Source: Amphibalanus amphitrite
Taxonomy: Eukaryota; Arthropoda; Thecostraca; Balanomorpha; Balanidae
Direction of reading: 5' to 3'
NCBI RefSeq assembly: GCF_019059575.1
Contig: NW_024882994.1
Coordinates: forward strand, 62,001-126,000
Length of the DNA: 64,000 nucleotides
The notes beneath the pieces were generated by a model, which worked only from the letters and a program-made list of their open reading frames with translations, had not been told where the DNA came from and made no database searches. The position numbers and the translations under genes were made by a program. How positions within the stretch are numbered: position 1 is the first letter of the stretch; each line of letters opens with the position of its first letter. Shown one piece after another: positions 19,693 through 30,527 of this stretch.

Positions 19693-22027
19693 CTTGTGAG
19701 TCGGTCTCGTTCACCGCCAGGTAGTAGGGCGTCATCTCCCATCGGTCCGGCCACCAGCCGACGGCAGCTTCATAAGCCGTCCGTAGCCGGTCACCGGACA
19801 GCAGCTGCTGCAGCCGGCGGCGCCAGAGGCCGGCCGTGGCGGCCACAGACGCGGCGTCCATATCTGGCAGTAGGCTATGAAGGTATTCATTCAGGTTAGT
19901 GTTGAAGAACAGCTCTAGCTTCTCCCTGGTCTCCTGGTGGGTACGCATTAGTCGGTAATTCCTCATCCACCCGTTCCTCACCACCCGGTCTATTTGCTTC
20001 CACTGGTCCATTTTAACCGGCGCGTTCACGTCCACAGCCTGCAGCAGCAGCTCAGGCCGCAGCAGCAGCTCGGCACGGCCCCGCGGCGTGTCCAGCTCGG
20101 CGGTCAGTCCGGCTGGCCGTTCCTCCAGCGGCCGCCGCAGCTGCTGACTGCACCATGTGGCCACCTTGTCCGAGTCACCCAGCAGGAACTCCAGGTCAGG
20201 CCTGGTGAGGAGATTTGTCAGTGGCGTCACGTCCAACGTGACGCTTTCACTGGCCGATGACGTCACCGGCGCCCCGCTCACCAGGTCTGCCGGGTCGACT
20301 ACGGCCCATGCCATGAACAGGTAGCACTGCTGCCGAAATGTTCCTGAGTCCTTGTAGTGGTACCACTGTAGTAGAAGTGGAGCTGTGCGGACTAGCGGAG
20401 GGACGGCCTGCTCCCACCAGATCTCCCAGCACGGAGCCGTGGGGCGGACACGGACAATCTCAACCACAGCCTGTCGGACGAGCGTCCGTCCGAGACGGAG
20501 CCGCAGCTCTCGCTCTGAGGGCGGCTCCGTACCGCCCTGCAGCAGCAGGTCCACGTACCACTCATCCTGACACACGGCCATCAGAAGGAGCGTGGCGTGC
20601 TCCCTCATTAGCCTTAGTGTGTCGATGATAGCCTGTCGCTGGCCTGGAGTGAGTTCAGCGGCCACATCGATGTTGTGATCGAAAAAACAAGGCAGTCTTC
20701 CAGCGGCGATGCTTGTCTCCAGCCAGTCCAGTATTTTGTGGACACCGTCAGTGATGCCCGTCCACATATCAACGGGCGTGATTTGGGCTAGCCAAAGTCC
20801 CGCTGTCTTTATATAGTATGACTTCAATGGCACGTCCTCGTCGGGCTCGTTCACCACCTCGTTCTTTTTCAAGACACCTTTCATTGATTTCACAGCCATG
20901 ATAGCCGCTCGTATCACTGGCGCGAGGTGGCGGACAGCGACGACTTCAGCCCGTGAGTGGGAAATACGGAACTCGATAAACTCGGTGTCACTGCCGGGCC
21001 GGCCGGTCGGTACCAGGTGTACCCCGAATCGACGGATGTCATCTCGTGCCGCTGCTGGTGGAAAGTCGGCCTCCAGGTGACATCCGTCGAGCCGGTCGTC
21101 TGCCGGCCACCACCCACGCACAAAGATGCAGGGCACATAGTCAATGCCTCCGGCTGTAACATCATTTATATTTTTGATGTTGACCGCCGGTCCGGCGGTG
21201 TCGATCTTGTTTCCTAGTACTGTCGTCCACGCGTCCTGCTGGCGAACCGAAACAGCGGCCTTGCCTCCCATTACTGTACACACGTCCCGCATGAGCCGGC
21301 GAACGGAATCGGCCGGCAGGGCCTCCAGCGGCTTCTCATGACAGCACGCTCTCGTCCTGACCCAATGGAGCGTTACGAAGCCATGGTTTTTGGTCGGTCG
21401 GGCCCACAGCTCTGGTGCAGACTGTGGACTAATAACGGCCGGCTCCTCTCTCTTTCCGAGCGCCGCCCAGCGGAAGGGACCGTCGAACTCGAACATCAGA
21501 TCAAAATCAGACATCCCCCCTCGGCCGATTGACTCGTCCGACAGTCCCTCGGCACTGCTGCCCGATGGATTGATGGAAGTTATCCTGAGGGGCTGGTCGG
21601 GCTGGCAGTGCCGACACCGGGCGGCGGCGGCGTCATTAACATCCTGCAGGGCCGCCATGAGCGGCTCAAGCACCAGCCAGCTGACAGCGTGTTTCACTTC
21701 ACTTGCTGTACAGTACCCTTGCCGCCCTGTAGAGTGGTTGTTCCTGATGTCATCTGCCAGCAGCAGCGTGTCTGGGATCAGGTGTGCACTCGATCCGTAC
21801 TTTTGGACTAACCTTTTCGCTCTAGAATCAAGTCCCCTATGCAGTCTCTCGATCCTCTCCGCTCTCCGCGCACCAAACACACCGGGTCGGGACATGGCTG
21901 CTGGCTGCTCTGACACGGACTGACTGATGTCGGCCGACGCCGCTGTAGATATACCCATCCAACCCGCAGGGAGCCGAGATAAGAGCGAACACTGGTCGTC
22001 TCCGTCCGGTGACAGTGACTGACTCAT
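19693..22027 (-). CDS. Mab-21 / cGAS-like nucleotidyltransferase domain protein, main exon
   Basis: The 2335-nt exon starts at ATG 22025-22027 and ends at a donor (CAAG followed by GTAAGA) after one base of a split codon. It reads 778 codons of a Mab-21-family protein. Visible features: a Gly-Ser-Ser at residues 156-158 followed by Ser-Asp-Phe-Asp (D174 and D176), the metal-binding signature of this nucleotidyltransferase fold; a third acidic residue D296 in I-D-Y-V-P; then G-W-W-P at 305-308; and the family's C-terminal block around 350-412 (F-R-I-S-H-S-R-A-E and L-K-S-Y-Y-I-K-T). Known members make cyclic dinucleotides after sensing nucleic acid (cGAS and cGAS-like receptors) or act in development (Mab-21). 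The retained acidic triad makes an active enzyme plausible; the product and ligand are unknown. No cGAS-type zinc thumb is seen. The spacing between Gly-Ser and Asp-Phe-Asp is a few residues longer than in cGAS. The exon continues in phase into coiled-coil exons downstream; if unspliced it would read 14 further residues to a stop at 19646. Confidence 0.85.
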
Positions 22028-22250
22028 TGCAGTGGTGAAATCGATGATAACGCTACTTTTGTTGACAGAGAGACAAAGTTCCTAATCGTTCAATTTTCTC
22101 GCGGAGGTTGCAGCATTTAAGTATAATCTGAATGCATCCAGACCCTAAAACCTACACTAAACCGTAAATTAAAAGCAAATAACCAAACATGTTGCATCAG
22201 TTTTTTATCCTCAATGTTACATTCAACTTAGAATGTAACAAACGTGTTAC
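22028..22250. other. Upstream of the Mab-21-like start; no clear promoter
   Basis: AT-rich sequence with no exon or strong core promoter element that I can defend. A 5'UTR exon further upstream cannot be excluded. Confidence 0.3.
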
Positions 22251-23112
22251 ATCCAACAGACCCTGTGGGTCTGTTGGACTCTCCTGGCCGTTTGGCCCCT
22301 TATTGAGCTAGAGCTTCGCGGAAAAAGCGAGCGTGTTGACCGTGACGACTGGAAGCCGATGATTACCCAATTTTAAGGTCCTAGGTCATTGGCTGACCTT
22401 CCAGGTCAGGTCAATGACCCAAAAGTCGGGAAAATCGGGACCTGCTAGAACTTCGTAAAGTGAATCTGTTGTTTTTTCGGGGTGATCACGAATTTCATGT
22501 TAGTTTTGATCATAGTTGATGTCTTTATGCATTTAGGCCAAGTCGGGTCAGGTCAGGTCAGGTCGACCAGTAGGCGTCCTGACGTCTATCCATAGTAGGT
22601 GTCAGCTACCACTGACGGCGTTGTAACATGTTACGAAGGCACTAAAACTACTTCGTAAATGTTCAAATGGACGCTAAGTTCGAAATCAGCTCGAAAAACT
22701 ACCGTAGAAACATGTACAACTCGAAAAGTGAACAGAGGTCATCAAAGGTCAATGACCTGACCTGACCTTCTGGTGAATTTGACACCCACCGTAATGCGTG
22801 GGGCGAACATCATTTTACATGTTTGGACGTTCATAATTACAAAAAGACTGGAAACGCACGGATAATGTGAGTAGAGTCGCAGACATATGCTAAATTGCGA
22901 TTCCGGCCGAACATGGTCTCGAGAATCAGGTCACAGGTCAAAGGTCATTTGGGTCAGGGTCATGACATTTTTAGGGTAGGTGCAAAATTGATCAACTCGA
23001 GGGTATTAAAAGGTTCGTCGCGATCGGCTGTTTTTTGCGCGAGTTATTTGCGAAAAACCATGGTCCATGGGTGAGGGGGTTCATCCGACCTCCCCTACAC
23101 ATGCGGGGGTTC
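22250..23112. mobile_element. Diverged GGTCA-family element
   Basis: Similar in order to 1733-2622: GAGCTAGAGCTTCGCGGAAA, AATTTTAAGGTCCTAGGTCA, GGTCAGGTCAGGTC, AACATGTTACGAAGGCAC, and the triple AGGTCA at 22928-22947. The ends have drifted, and the terminal G-run has been replaced by a shorter hairpin. TTAA is not clear on either side. Confidence 0.6.
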
Positions 23113-23499
23113 ACAAACATTAGGGTGGCCGCTTTGCCCCGGTCCCCCCACACATAACAAACTTTCGGGGCCATGTAGGCCAGTGGCGCGACGTGAGTTA
23201 CGCGTATGTCTCGGACGAGACAGCAAAATCGGAGTAATTCAGTTCGGCGACATTTATTTTTCGCCTAATAGGTATATCATTATTTGGCTATTGTTTCAGG
23301 CTACTGGAGCAGCATAAGCAATGTAGCAGCAAGCGCCACTCCACTCATGCCTCAGAGTGGACCACAATCCGTGTCTGCCTACCTGCAGAGCAATATTATG
23401 CACCATGCGAAAACAGCAACAAATAGACGCTGAAACTAAACATAACGAAGCCTATTGAGTGTGGCACACTCTTTGCTGAAGTATGCAACACATAAGATG

Positions 23500-23645
23500 T
23501 GGATTGTGGCATGGTATCGATCAGTTTTTCAAACGGTTGCCGCTTCGTATTTCGGCAACGTAATGTGTTCCGAGTTTGTCGCATGGTACCGATCAGTTTT
23601 TCAAACGGTTGCCGCTTCGTATCTCGGCAATGTAATGTGTCCCGA
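23500..23645. repeat. 72-bp tandem duplication
   Basis: Two copies of GATCAGTTTTTCAAACGGTT plus its surroundings, spaced 72 bp apart. It lies downstream of the NFU1 stop codon. Confidence 0.8.
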
Positions 23646-23789
23646 GTTCCTACCAGTAGTGTCACACAGTTTTAATATAAGACCGCAGACATGACATCAT
23701 GTACAATGTACATCATGTAGCACATCACTGCTCCAGCGCGTCACACAGCACTTGTAACAGAACATACCAGCCTCATCATCAGTGCAACA

Positions 23790-26700
23790 CTATTTGACTT
23801 CAGACTTTGACTTGTCGTCGTTGATCTTTTTCTCGAACTTTTTGAATTCGTCCTCGATAACTTCGTCCGCCTCGTCCATGACTTGTTCCACCGAGACCAC
23901 CTGTAACATCAGACACACTATATCAGACACAAACCGTAATAACTTCGTCCGCCTCGTACATAAACTGTTCCACCGAGACCACCTGTGACATCAGACACAC
24001 TATATCAGACACAAACCGTAATAACTTCGTCCGCCTCGTACATAAACTGTTCCACCGAGACCACCTGTGACATCAGACACACTATATCAGACACAAACCG
24101 TAACAGCTTCGTCCGCCTCGTCCATAAACTGTTCCACCGAGACCACCTGTAACATCAGACACACTATATCAGACACAAACCGTAATAACTTCGTCCGCCT
24201 CGTACATAAACTGTTCCACCGAGACCACCTGTGACATCAGACACACTATATCAGACACAAACCGTAATAACTTCGTCCGCCTCGTACATAAACTGTTCCA
24301 CCGAGACCACCTGTGACATCAGACACACTATATCAGACACAAACCGTAACAGCTTCGTCCGCCTCGTCCATAAACTGTTCCACCGAGACCACCTGTAACA
24401 TCAGACACACTATATCAGACACAAACCGTAACAACTTCGTCCGCCTCGTACATAAACTGTTCCATAGAGCCAGCCTGTAACATCAGACACACTACAGGGT
24501 GTCCGAAAATTGATTGCGCACTGTCCATATTCACGTATCTCGCACGTGCTCCCGCCAAACCGGTTAGAGAGGTTCGTCCGCCTCGTACATATCTTGTTCC
24601 ACCGAGACAACCTGTGACACTGGAGGATATGACATCGGACACACAACTGACACAACATTTCGGATACTGACATCAGACACACAACAACTGACACAGCATT
24701 CCAGATACTGACACCGGACACACAACAACTGACACAACATTCCGGATACTGACATCAGACACACAACAACTGACACGACATTCCGGATACTAACATCGGA
24801 CCGTGGACACACATTGGCCGATAGCGGGCACCGAGAGACGAGCTCCACTGGGGGCCGCCTCTCGCCAGTCCCAGTGGCCTGACTGTCAGCCCGGAACGGC
24901 GAAATGTGAAACAAATCATAAGGAGTCGGTACTTGGTCCCAGAGGCAGATGGAGAACCGATTGGGCTAATACCGAGGGTAAAGAGATACTATACTATTGG
25001 AGCCATACGGGTGGAGAAGACGGATGCACCGTCCCAGCCGTTGCCTTCGCTCCGCCGCCCTCCCCGGCCCACCCTCCCCCACCCGTTCCGCACCTCGGGC
25101 ACGTAGAACTGCAGCATGTTCTGGACGCCGTTCTTCAGCGTCACCACCGAGCTGGGACAGCTGGTGCACGAGCCCTGCATCTTCAGACGCACCACGCCGT
25201 CCTCGAAGCCCATGAAGACGATGTCGCCGCCGTCCTCCTGGACCGTGGGACGGATACGTGTGTCTAGCAGTTCGCGGATCATGGCCACCACCTCGTCCTC
25301 GTCGCTGCTCTCCGCGCCATCTGTTGGAGAAAAAATACAACTATAGATGCACGGAGACGCCGACAGGCCGGGCGGGCAGAGGCTGAGCGTGACGATATGA
25401 TGATTGACGTCGGAAATATATATAGTATCCCGTTGTGGTATGATTCATGTAGCTTTACAGCTTTACTATCTCCAAAATATCATGGTTAATTCATAACGTT
25501 ATAAAACCCGAGAACGGTAGGTACCCAGTGACGTCATCTCGCCTTCCCAAAAAGTAACCCACTGACGTCATCACACCTTGGCGTCCGTCGGCGGCGTCGT
25601 AGGCGGCCTGGTGTACGACGGGCAGTCCCGACGTGAAAAAATCCATCATGGTGGCGAAAATCTCCGGCTTGATGACCTTCCACTCCACCTCGTCGTCAAT
25701 CTGACCACCGAGAGGGAGGGCAGGGTGGGTGTGAGTACGGAGACGGAGACACACAGGGAGACGGAATACACAGAGGGAGTCTGAGACGGGACATAGAGAC
25801 AATATCAGTGTAGAGACACCACGAGGGAGACACTTGTGACGGAACAGACACAGAGGGGATCGGCAGAGACAATGTGAAAGTCAGTCAGCACAGACACAGG
25901 GATAATGTCGGAGGAGAAGGAAAAGAACGTTAGGAGAACGTAAGGAGAGGCGCAAAAGGGCCTCAGAAGAAACGCAGAAAGAATGTCAGTATAGAGGTAA
26001 ACAGTAAAGACACACACGGGGAGTGTCGGAAGAGACGCAGGAACGTCAGTATGACACACCAGTACGACGACTGGCAAGTCGCTAGCGTGACCATGTCCAA
26101 GATCAGACACACCACTGGAAGCGTCCGGAGACGCACACAATTATCTTGTGAGCAAAGGAAACATTTCACGAAACACAGAAAGAAACACGCGAGCTTATTA
26201 CCCTTACCAGTGTATCGAGAGCGACGACAAACAGTATGTTCTCCACTGACGGAAAACTGGTATGACATGAAACGGAGTTAAAAGTCATGCGCGACCATTG
26301 ACCGCAAGGATGACAAAAGGCGACATCGATGGGATGACCGATACTCACGATCGGAGTCGCAATGCTACGGTTAAGTCACATTGACATACGGTGCCTCTGA
26401 AGAGTCCAGAACATATCCTTCACTGTCTACTCCCGATCTAAAAATGTGACGTGGCTTACTCCTCTAAAAAGTCACGGCCTTACTCGTCATCACTGCACTG
26501 CGGAAAGGGTCGAGGGTCACACACGATTCCTAGTGCCTTACCTTGGTGACCGTGATGAAGTTTGGGGCGAGGAAGACAGACCTGACGCCCGGGATGCGGA
26601 AGAGCAGCTTGGCCAGCGGCGAGTGCTGCGCCGTGGCCACGGTGGGGAAGTCGAGCGTGCCGCCCTCCTCCAGCACCTGCCGACACAGCGGGAGGACACG

Positions 26701-28523
26701 ACGTCAGCGACCGTCTTCTGGTCAGCTGACCACACCTAACCTGCGAACACGGGGATGGGGGCCGGACAGCCTCATTCTGAATTGAACTCTTCACGCTGAA
26801 TTAAAAGCCGTGTCTGGCGAAATCGCTGTCTTGTTTTTTTTTTATTTTTCGCTGAAAACGCTCGTCCCAAACAGAAATGTGACATTTTTCGACGAAAGAC
26901 AATTGGGAAAGGTTAAGAGCGTTCTGCGTTATATCGTCAAGCAAATGGGTGCAGGGCATGACAGTGAGCTATGCAGATTTAAAGTGACCAACCCCAACTT
27001 AACATTAATTTTGAGTTGAGATAGCTGCATGACGATAAATGCATAGCTCACTAATCATTACGCATTGTTGAGTTGAGACAGCCCTAGCTCGCAATTGCTG
27101 GTTTGGATGCTCACAACATCGAAAGATGCCTTAAATCGGAAATACTTAATTTCAAAGTCTGCAGTACTCGAATTCAGAAGGGCTAATGCATTTGAATGCC
27201 CCCTCTGACTTTGTGACGTCACCGCAGATCTAGCGATTCTTCAATCTTTTATTAAAACCTTGGTGAATGACAAGTGTTGCTGTGGTAGTACGTACGGCCT
27301 TGCGCTCAACATTTGTCGCACTTCTAAGACACCTATGATTATTTCCAAATGACGTTATAGGAACAGCGGATGCAAAAAAATAAACAAAAAATAAAAGTCT
27401 AATTTCTCAAAAAACCGGTTATTTTTGAAAGTGGGTGATTCCTTGAAGGTGGGATGGGAGGGTAACTTTAACTCGACTCCGGAGTTTGAATCGGTAAGAT
27501 TTTGGCGACTCCGACTACGGCTCAGGGCAGGACTGACGACTCTGACCGACCGACTCCGACTCCGACTCCGCAGTCCTGCAGCATGCTATTCCCACATTCC
27601 CACAGCCCGCAAGTCTCGCTCAGACCGACTAGTCTGCCCCCTCTCCCCCAGCGTACCGTTCTTCCCGGAAGGAATTTGAGGCTGTTGGGGTTGGGCGTCT
27701 CCTGCGTCTGGATGAACATGGTGCGAGCCGGCAGCAGTGCCGGGGCGGACACCCTCGGGACCAGTAGAGCGGCCGGAGTACGTAGAGACGACACACTGCG
27801 GGACAGACGGGGAACTGTGTTTTCACCAATCTCATTACTCTAACACATCCAATGGGGTGAGCAAGGAGGCAACCAAACCAGAGCTTCCTCAACTTCGTTT
27901 GAAGTGTGCCAACTTTATTTGATGTTAATGAGCACCAAAGTAATTAAGAGCTGAGGTTAGCAGCAGAGTTACAAAACAGTTATATAATCTTCCAGACATT
28001 AGTGATATCCCCATAGCCTGCTTCCTTTCCAAAATTCAAATCCTTACAGTGCACATGGTCCCTTCCCTTAGTCCCCCCGGGCAACACTGCAGTAGGTAGG
28101 TCACTTGGCCACTTGGCCTATAGGTCCTGTTCTCACCAAGTTGCTTTGCGGTGACATTCAGGACTCTTAAGGTTTTGGCATGACATACATTAGATGTGTC
28201 CAGTGACAGTCAAGTCGTGCCTTGAATATTGAGAGCATTTCACTTTCGGCAGACACAACTTCAGCAGGTACAGCGTTCCAGTCATTGACGATACGGACGC
28301 TGAAGCCGCTTCGTCAAGTGAGTGTCACAGCTTAATACAAAACATAACTTAATACAAAACCAAGACTGGCACATCATTTGGCAAATAAGCGCCTCACTCC
28401 GTTCCGCCCGTACCTGACTCTACCTGGCAGGAGAGTGTGAGCCCTCCTGGTCCAGGAAGCAGCCGCCCCAGCAGCTGTGGGCACCAGCCTCCTGCTGCAG
28501 GCTCGGCACACTGGCAGCAGCAT
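23790..28523 (-). CDS. NFU1: NFU1-type mitochondrial iron-sulfur cluster scaffold, complete
   Basis: Six coding exons on the minus strand: 28523-28414, 27795-27657, 26676-26542, 25700-25577, 25320-25094 and 23900-23790. Phases agree at every junction and sum to 846 nt, giving 281 residues. The N-terminus is rich in Arg, Leu and Ala without acids, fitting a mitochondrial targeting peptide. The mature Nfu N-domain begins at residue 63 ([12 protein letters not shown]) and the C-domain has G-S-C-T-S-C-P with the cluster-binding CxxC at C221 and C224. NFU1 binds a 4Fe-4S cluster through this motif as a dimer and passes it to mitochondrial targets such as lipoate synthase. The C-terminal tail (F-K-K-F-E-K-K) is lysine-rich. 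The exon 5 donor is GTGCGG, weaker than usual. An acceptor just upstream of the ATG (TTCACAG near 28530) suggests a 5'UTR intron. The last intron contains an 82-bp array that copies the exon 6 start. Exons 2-5 match the family closely; exon 1 and exon 6 are supported by phase and splice sites. Confidence 0.9.
23861..24493. repeat. 82-bp tandem array copying the 3' splice site and start of NFU1 exon 6
   Basis: CTTCGTCCGC recurs at 23861, 23943, 24025, 24107, 24189, 24271, 24353 and 24435, an exact 82-bp period. The copy at 23861 is the real exon 6. Copies 4 and 7 share variants (AGCTTCGTCCGCCTCGTCCA), making a three-unit, 246-bp higher-order period. On the minus strand every copy keeps an AG before GTGGTCTCGGTGGAACA, that is, a possible acceptor. 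A partial ninth copy is at 24569-24615. Confidence 0.95.
24640..24795. repeat. 43-bp tandem repeat in NFU1 intron 5
   Basis: About four copies of a unit containing ACACAACAACTGACAC and ATTCCGGATACTGACATC. It adjoins the 82-bp array and shares the word ACATCAGACACAC with it. Confidence 0.85.
26983..27467. mobile_element. Diverged TTAA-flanked MITE in NFU1 intron 2
   Basis: TTAA at 26979-26982 and 27468-27471. Ends AGTGACCAACCCCAACTT and AAGGTGGGATGGGAGGGTAA are imperfect inverted repeats. The interior shares TTTTGAGTTGAGATAGC with 31642-32107. Confidence 0.6.
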
Positions 28524-28855
28524 CTCACAGAACCTGTGAACAATGGGATGAGAGAAATCAGAAAAGTCAAACTAGGTACTGGCCAGAGCCCACAGATGAG
28601 ACTGAGGTCAATGTAGATGGTTTGCAAATATGAGCGAGTCGCTTATTTGTAAAACTGTCCAATGTCTCAATGATGTTATGTTGCGTCAGACCCTTCCCTG
28701 TGCGCGCCCTAACTCTTCAACAACAACAACAACCCTTCCCTGTGGTGGTTTGAATAAAGTCAAAGTGGCTGACTGCAGGAAGAGAAACTACCTTCACAGA
28801 AGTGCGAATATCAGACCTTTTTCTCTGAAGGCCTTTATAAATATAATTTCAGCAC

Positions 28856-28963
28856 TGTAAAGAAGTCGTCTGCCCTAGCTTGTTTATTCACAGCCCGTTG
28901 CTGAGAGGCCAACACACCTGAGGGAGGCAACACACTGAGTCACCGTTGAGGTCCAACACTACA
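28856..28963 (-). repeat. 3' LTR
   Basis: 108 bp, identical to 30415-30522, with TG and CA termini. Identity of the two LTRs indicates a recent insertion. Confidence 0.8.
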
Positions 28964-29334
28964 CCCCTCCTCAGGTCAACACAGGGAGCTGCAGCACAGC
29001 CATTAAGTGATGTGGAGCTGGAGGCTCAACACTACACCCCTCCTCAGGTCCAACAACACACCAGCGGTGGCCGCGCACCTATATGGAGGGGGTTGAAGCG
29101 TGGCGAACCAGTGATTACTCGCAGCGCGAAATGTGGGCCGAACGAACATGCATGAGGAAGGCATGAGTACCACGTCTTCGAAAGCTATCCACAACAAAAG
29201 CAAAACAGAAAAGACGCTCCCTGAGATAACGCCGAACAGGATAACACCGCCCGACAGCTTGGCCGCGCCAGTACGGCCGTGGCCGCCAATGCCGCGGCGA
29301 ACAAAATCTGCGCTTCTTAAGTCACGGTCCGTGA

Positions 29335-30066
29335 TTGGACGACAAGAACAGCGTGGGTCGTGTCGTGGAGGTCGGCATGATCCAGCCTGGACATGCAAAC
29401 GTTGTTCAGGTGTCTGTCAACGGCACCGCCACCTCCTTCTTCGTGGATTCCGGCTGCAACAAGACGCTCATCCCTGTCAGCGCCTACCACGCGTCCCTTG
29501 GCAAACTGGAGGCATCATCCGTCAAGCTGAGGCCGTACGGGACAGCAACCCTTCTGAGAGTGAAGGGAGAGATGCGAGCCACCCTTCAGAGTCGAAACGG
29601 GGCACAGTGTCACACGACTGTGTACATCATCGATGGACACTTAGCGGAGCCGCTTCTGGGTGACGCGGACGCCAAGGCGCTTGGCATCCTCCACATCGAC
29701 GCCGGCGGATCGGCTCGCGAGGGGGAGCCACCCGGCCATGTTGTCGGCGTGGCAGGAATCGTCGACACCCTCGCAGCTGCTGGCGTGACAGTGCAAGCCA
29801 AGAAATGCACGAGTCAGGATATTTCCGGCGACGACAGACGTAAGATCGCAGCAATCGTCAATAAGCACAAGAAGGTATTCGAAGGAGTAGGCCTCCTGAA
29901 GGACGATGAGGTCTCCTTCCACATTGATCCGGAGGCGACCCCAGTCGTCGCACCCTACCGTCCTGTTCCCCTGGCCTACCAAGAGCGTCTCAGTGCTCAC
30001 CTAGCCGAGCTGCGAGCGGAAGGAAAAATCGAAGACGTCGGACCACAAGAAGAGTGTCCATGGATC
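29335..30066 (+). pseudogene. Retroelement protease and N-terminal reverse-transcriptase fragment, inverted
   Basis: The frame has a retropepsin signature (F-V-D-S-G-C-N-K-T-L-I-P), a G-D-A-D-A-K-A-L-G-I-L block, and then the start of a gypsy-type reverse transcriptase (P-V-P-L-A-Y-Q-E-R-L). It is cut before the catalytic core: similarity stops near 30066, where antisense gag begins. The ORF runs on to 30192 through antisense gag and has no meaning there. The upstream plus-strand frame at 29133-29330 may be the preceding part of the polyprotein. The fragment cannot make a functional polymerase. Confidence 0.75.
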
Positions 30067-30402
30067 AGTCACGGTCTTCTCTCCTTGCCGTGCATGCATG
30101 AGCCGGAAGACGGCCATGGACAGGTTGACATGCTGTCTGCAGTGCGCCCGGATCTGGACGATGGCGGCCTTGAAGGTGGTGGGAGGGTCTGACTCTGTGT
30201 CGACTCCTGCTACCTTAGCGAGCTTCCGTAGGTCGCGGCCTCCCCACAGGAGGAGCAGGTTGAGCTTTTGTGTGTCATCGGTCACACCAAGGGAGTTGAC
30301 GAGGAGGCTGGCATGTTCAAGCCACTCTTCGAAGATGTCGTGGTATCTGGCGGGGTCGGTTCCCAGGACACAGGGTTTGCCGGCATCAGGGATGAGTGAC
30401 AT
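30001..30402 (-). pseudogene. gag-like ORF of the LTR element
   Basis: It starts at ATG 30400-30402 directly behind the primer-binding site and reads P-A-R-Y-H-D-I-F-E-E-W-L and L-L-L-W-G-G-R-D-L, the helical capsid-type pattern of gypsy gag. It breaks at about 30066 where the inverted pol block starts, then runs to a stop at 30001. It lacks any zinc knuckle. Confidence 0.6.
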
Positions 30403-30414
30403 CCTCGTCGCCAG

Positions 30415-30522
30415 TGTAAAGAAGTCGTCTGCCCTAGCTTGTTTATTCACAGCCCGTTGCTGAGAGGCCAACACACCTGAGGGAGGCAACACACTGAGTC
30501 ACCGTTGAGGTCCAACACTACA
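30415..30522 (-). repeat. 5' LTR
   Basis: Identical to 28856-28963. On the minus strand it carries GTGAATAAACAAG, a likely polyadenylation signal, and is followed by the primer-binding site. Confidence 0.8.
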
Positions 30523-30527
30523 AGCAC

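Larger units (their letters stand above)
28856..30522 (-). mobile_element. Rearranged LTR retrotransposon (Ty3/gypsy-like), non-autonomous
   Basis: Two identical 108-bp direct repeats, 28856-28963 and 30415-30522, start TG and end CA and are flanked by the 5-bp duplication AGCAC (28851-28855 and 30523-30527). Read on the minus strand, the first LTR contains AATAAA and is followed by a likely primer-binding site TGGCGACGAGG (30403-30414), then a gag-like ORF. The other LTR is preceded by a polypurine stretch GAGGAGGGG (28966-28974, minus). A protease and partial reverse-transcriptase frame lies between them but on the plus strand, so the pol part is inverted relative to gag. Most of pol is missing. 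It lies between the NFU1 and BTB genes. Confidence 0.75.

Noticed and set aside
23861..24493. Regular repeat that resembles a CRISPR array
   Set aside because: The whole 82-bp unit is repeated with no unique spacers, it copies a coding exon boundary, and the context is an animal gene.
29335..30192. One continuous 285-codon pol-like gene
   Set aside because: The last 40 or so codons lie over antisense gag; the reverse transcriptase is cut before its catalytic core, so it is a fragment.
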